Position numbers and translations under genes: made by a program. DNA of 64,000 nucleotides from Candidatus Schekmanbacteria bacterium (GTDB lineage Bacteria; Schekmanbacteria; GWA2-38-11; J061), in contig JACRJM010000014.1 in NCBI GenBank assembly GCA_016219965.1, positions 70,146 to 134,145 on the forward strand, given 5' to 3'. This document shows, in pieces, positions 63,498 through 64,000 of this stretch; the first letter of the stretch is position 1, and every line of letters starts with the position of its first letter. A model generated the notes under the pieces. It had not been told where the DNA came from. It saw only the letters and a program-made list of their open reading frames with translations, and searched no databases.

Positions 63498-63765
63498 TTA
63501 ATATCCTCCTTAAGAAGTTGTAATGCGATAACCTCTATATGAGATACCGCTCAGATTGCTCCACTATAAGCATAATTCATACCAATATAATTAGTTGGAT
63601 AAATTCTAAAACTGCCAATTATTTTGGCTAAAAGTGCTTAAATGCCAACACTAACCTCGTAAAATATTTGACGCAGATGGCAGGGATGTCTCCAAGAAAT
63701 TGACGATGGCAATACTTTGAAATAATGATAGTAAAAGATGACAAATTAGGTAGTTTTTAAATAAA
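63498..63765. other. Intergenic stretch without a recognised gene
   Basis: About 270 bases upstream of cheW, AT-rich. It will contain the cheW promoter. I see no open frame with a ribosome binding site, no tRNA and no riboswitch that I can support. Confidence 0.55.
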
Positions 63766-63795
63766 AAGGGGTGAGAGACTCATCTCTCACCCCTT
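63766..63795. terminator. Hairpin terminator (minus-strand gene end)
   Basis: AAGGGGTGAGAGA pairs perfectly with TCTCTCACCCCTT around CTCA (13-bp stem). On the minus strand it is followed by TTTTATTT and so terminates the gene entering from the right edge. Confidence 0.85.
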
Positions 63796-63822
63796 ACATT
63801 AAATCAGTTTGTTTCGTTAAAT

Positions 63823-64000
63823 TTACTTCTTCAATTCTCTTCTTTTCTTGGTTCTGTTGATCATATCGTGGGCAACACCTGTGAAAAGCCCTATGGCGTC
63901 TGCATTCGGAATCCCCTTAACCATTACGAAAGTTTCGGTAAGGATTATCCTTGCGATCTTTCCAAACTGATAAACCCTTGTCTCAACATTGATTGCATAC
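63823..64000 (-). CDS. C-terminal part of an unrecognised protein (partial)
   Basis: The frame enters from the right edge and ends with TAA at 63825-63823, giving 58 residues that end GVAHDMINRTKKRRELKK. The visible segment is amphipathic with a basic C-terminus. I do not recognise a family. An intrinsic terminator follows 28 bases later, which supports a real gene. Confidence 0.65.
   Translation of the reverse strand, partial: YAINVETRVYQFGKIARIILTETFVMVKGIPNADAIGLFTGVAHDMINRTKKRRELKK

Noticed and set aside
1-64000. CRISPR arrays, tRNA and rRNA genes
   Set aside because: I found no regularly spaced repeats and no cloverleaf or rRNA-like stretches in the intergenic regions; most gaps are too short.

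Overview
The window is a chromosomal segment of a low-to-moderate GC, Gram-negative, probably anaerobic bacterium. The Gram-negative call rests on lspA, lgt, a type IV pilin, an O-antigen-ligase-like protein, a lipoprotein and several exported proteins. The anaerobic call rests on a tungsten/molybdenum aldehyde:ferredoxin oxidoreductase, iron-sulfur oxidoreductases, a rubrerythrin-like protein and a five-heme cytochrome c. Gene content resembles Desulfobacterota/Nitrospirota-like or candidate-phylum lineages, but no rRNA or other marker here settles the species.

Layout. (1) 1-6.5 kb is an accessory island: the tail of a CstA-like gene and a second degenerate copy of it about 2.7 kb away, toxin-antitoxin pairs (ParE/RelE-type, PIN/RHH-type), small orphan genes, an Mrr-like nuclease and a membrane zinc-ribbon protein. 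It also carries a 123-bp palindromic repeat and a short recurring motif at gene 3' ends. (2) 6.5-11.5 kb: DUF1015 protein, a TPR/periplasmic-binding lipoprotein, and an exported DUF1566-BACON-CARDB protein. (3) 11.7-20.1 kb: a tightly overlapping pyrimidine operon pyrR-pyrB-pyrC-pyrK-pyrD-lspA-carB. (4) 20.2-23.6 kb: a type IV pilin behind a sigma-54-type promoter, an O-antigen-ligase-like membrane protein and a TPR protein. (5) 23.6-26.4 kb, opposite strand: a four-gene peptide-maturation cassette (PqqD-like, HPr-kinase-like, radical SAM, B2-like transglutaminase fold). (6) 26.5-37.2 kb: housekeeping genes (M29 peptidase, GlcF-like protein, rsmD, coaD, HIT, gyrA, lgt, a short metH). (7) 37.2-43.0 kb: a second accessory island with TA relics, a NucS-like nuclease, two copies of a small Cys-containing peptide gene, an MNT/HEPN pair between duplicated antitoxin-like ORFs, a DUF6516-like pair and more repeats. 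(8) 43-64 kb: moaA, HIT, aldehyde ferredoxin oxidoreductase, DoxX, queF, glutaredoxin, a YyaL/DUF255 protein, a giant beta-helix surface protein, redox proteins, uvrA, a multiheme cytochrome, and an MCP-cheW pair.

The most interesting candidate system is a split RiPP-type pathway. The maturation cassette at 23.6-26.4 kb has no precursor beside it. About 12.5 kb away, at 38880-39035, lies an uncalled 51-codon gene with a strong ribosome binding site. Its peptide has a leader with a YxxP motif, of the kind bound by PqqD-like recognition domains, followed by a three-cysteine tail. A second, leader-truncated copy at 37547-37660 differs at 14 synonymous but only 2 non-synonymous codons over the shared 34 codons, so the peptide sequence has been under selection. 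The other notable structure is the 123-bp palindromic element: three copies of exactly equal length whose paired arms change together.
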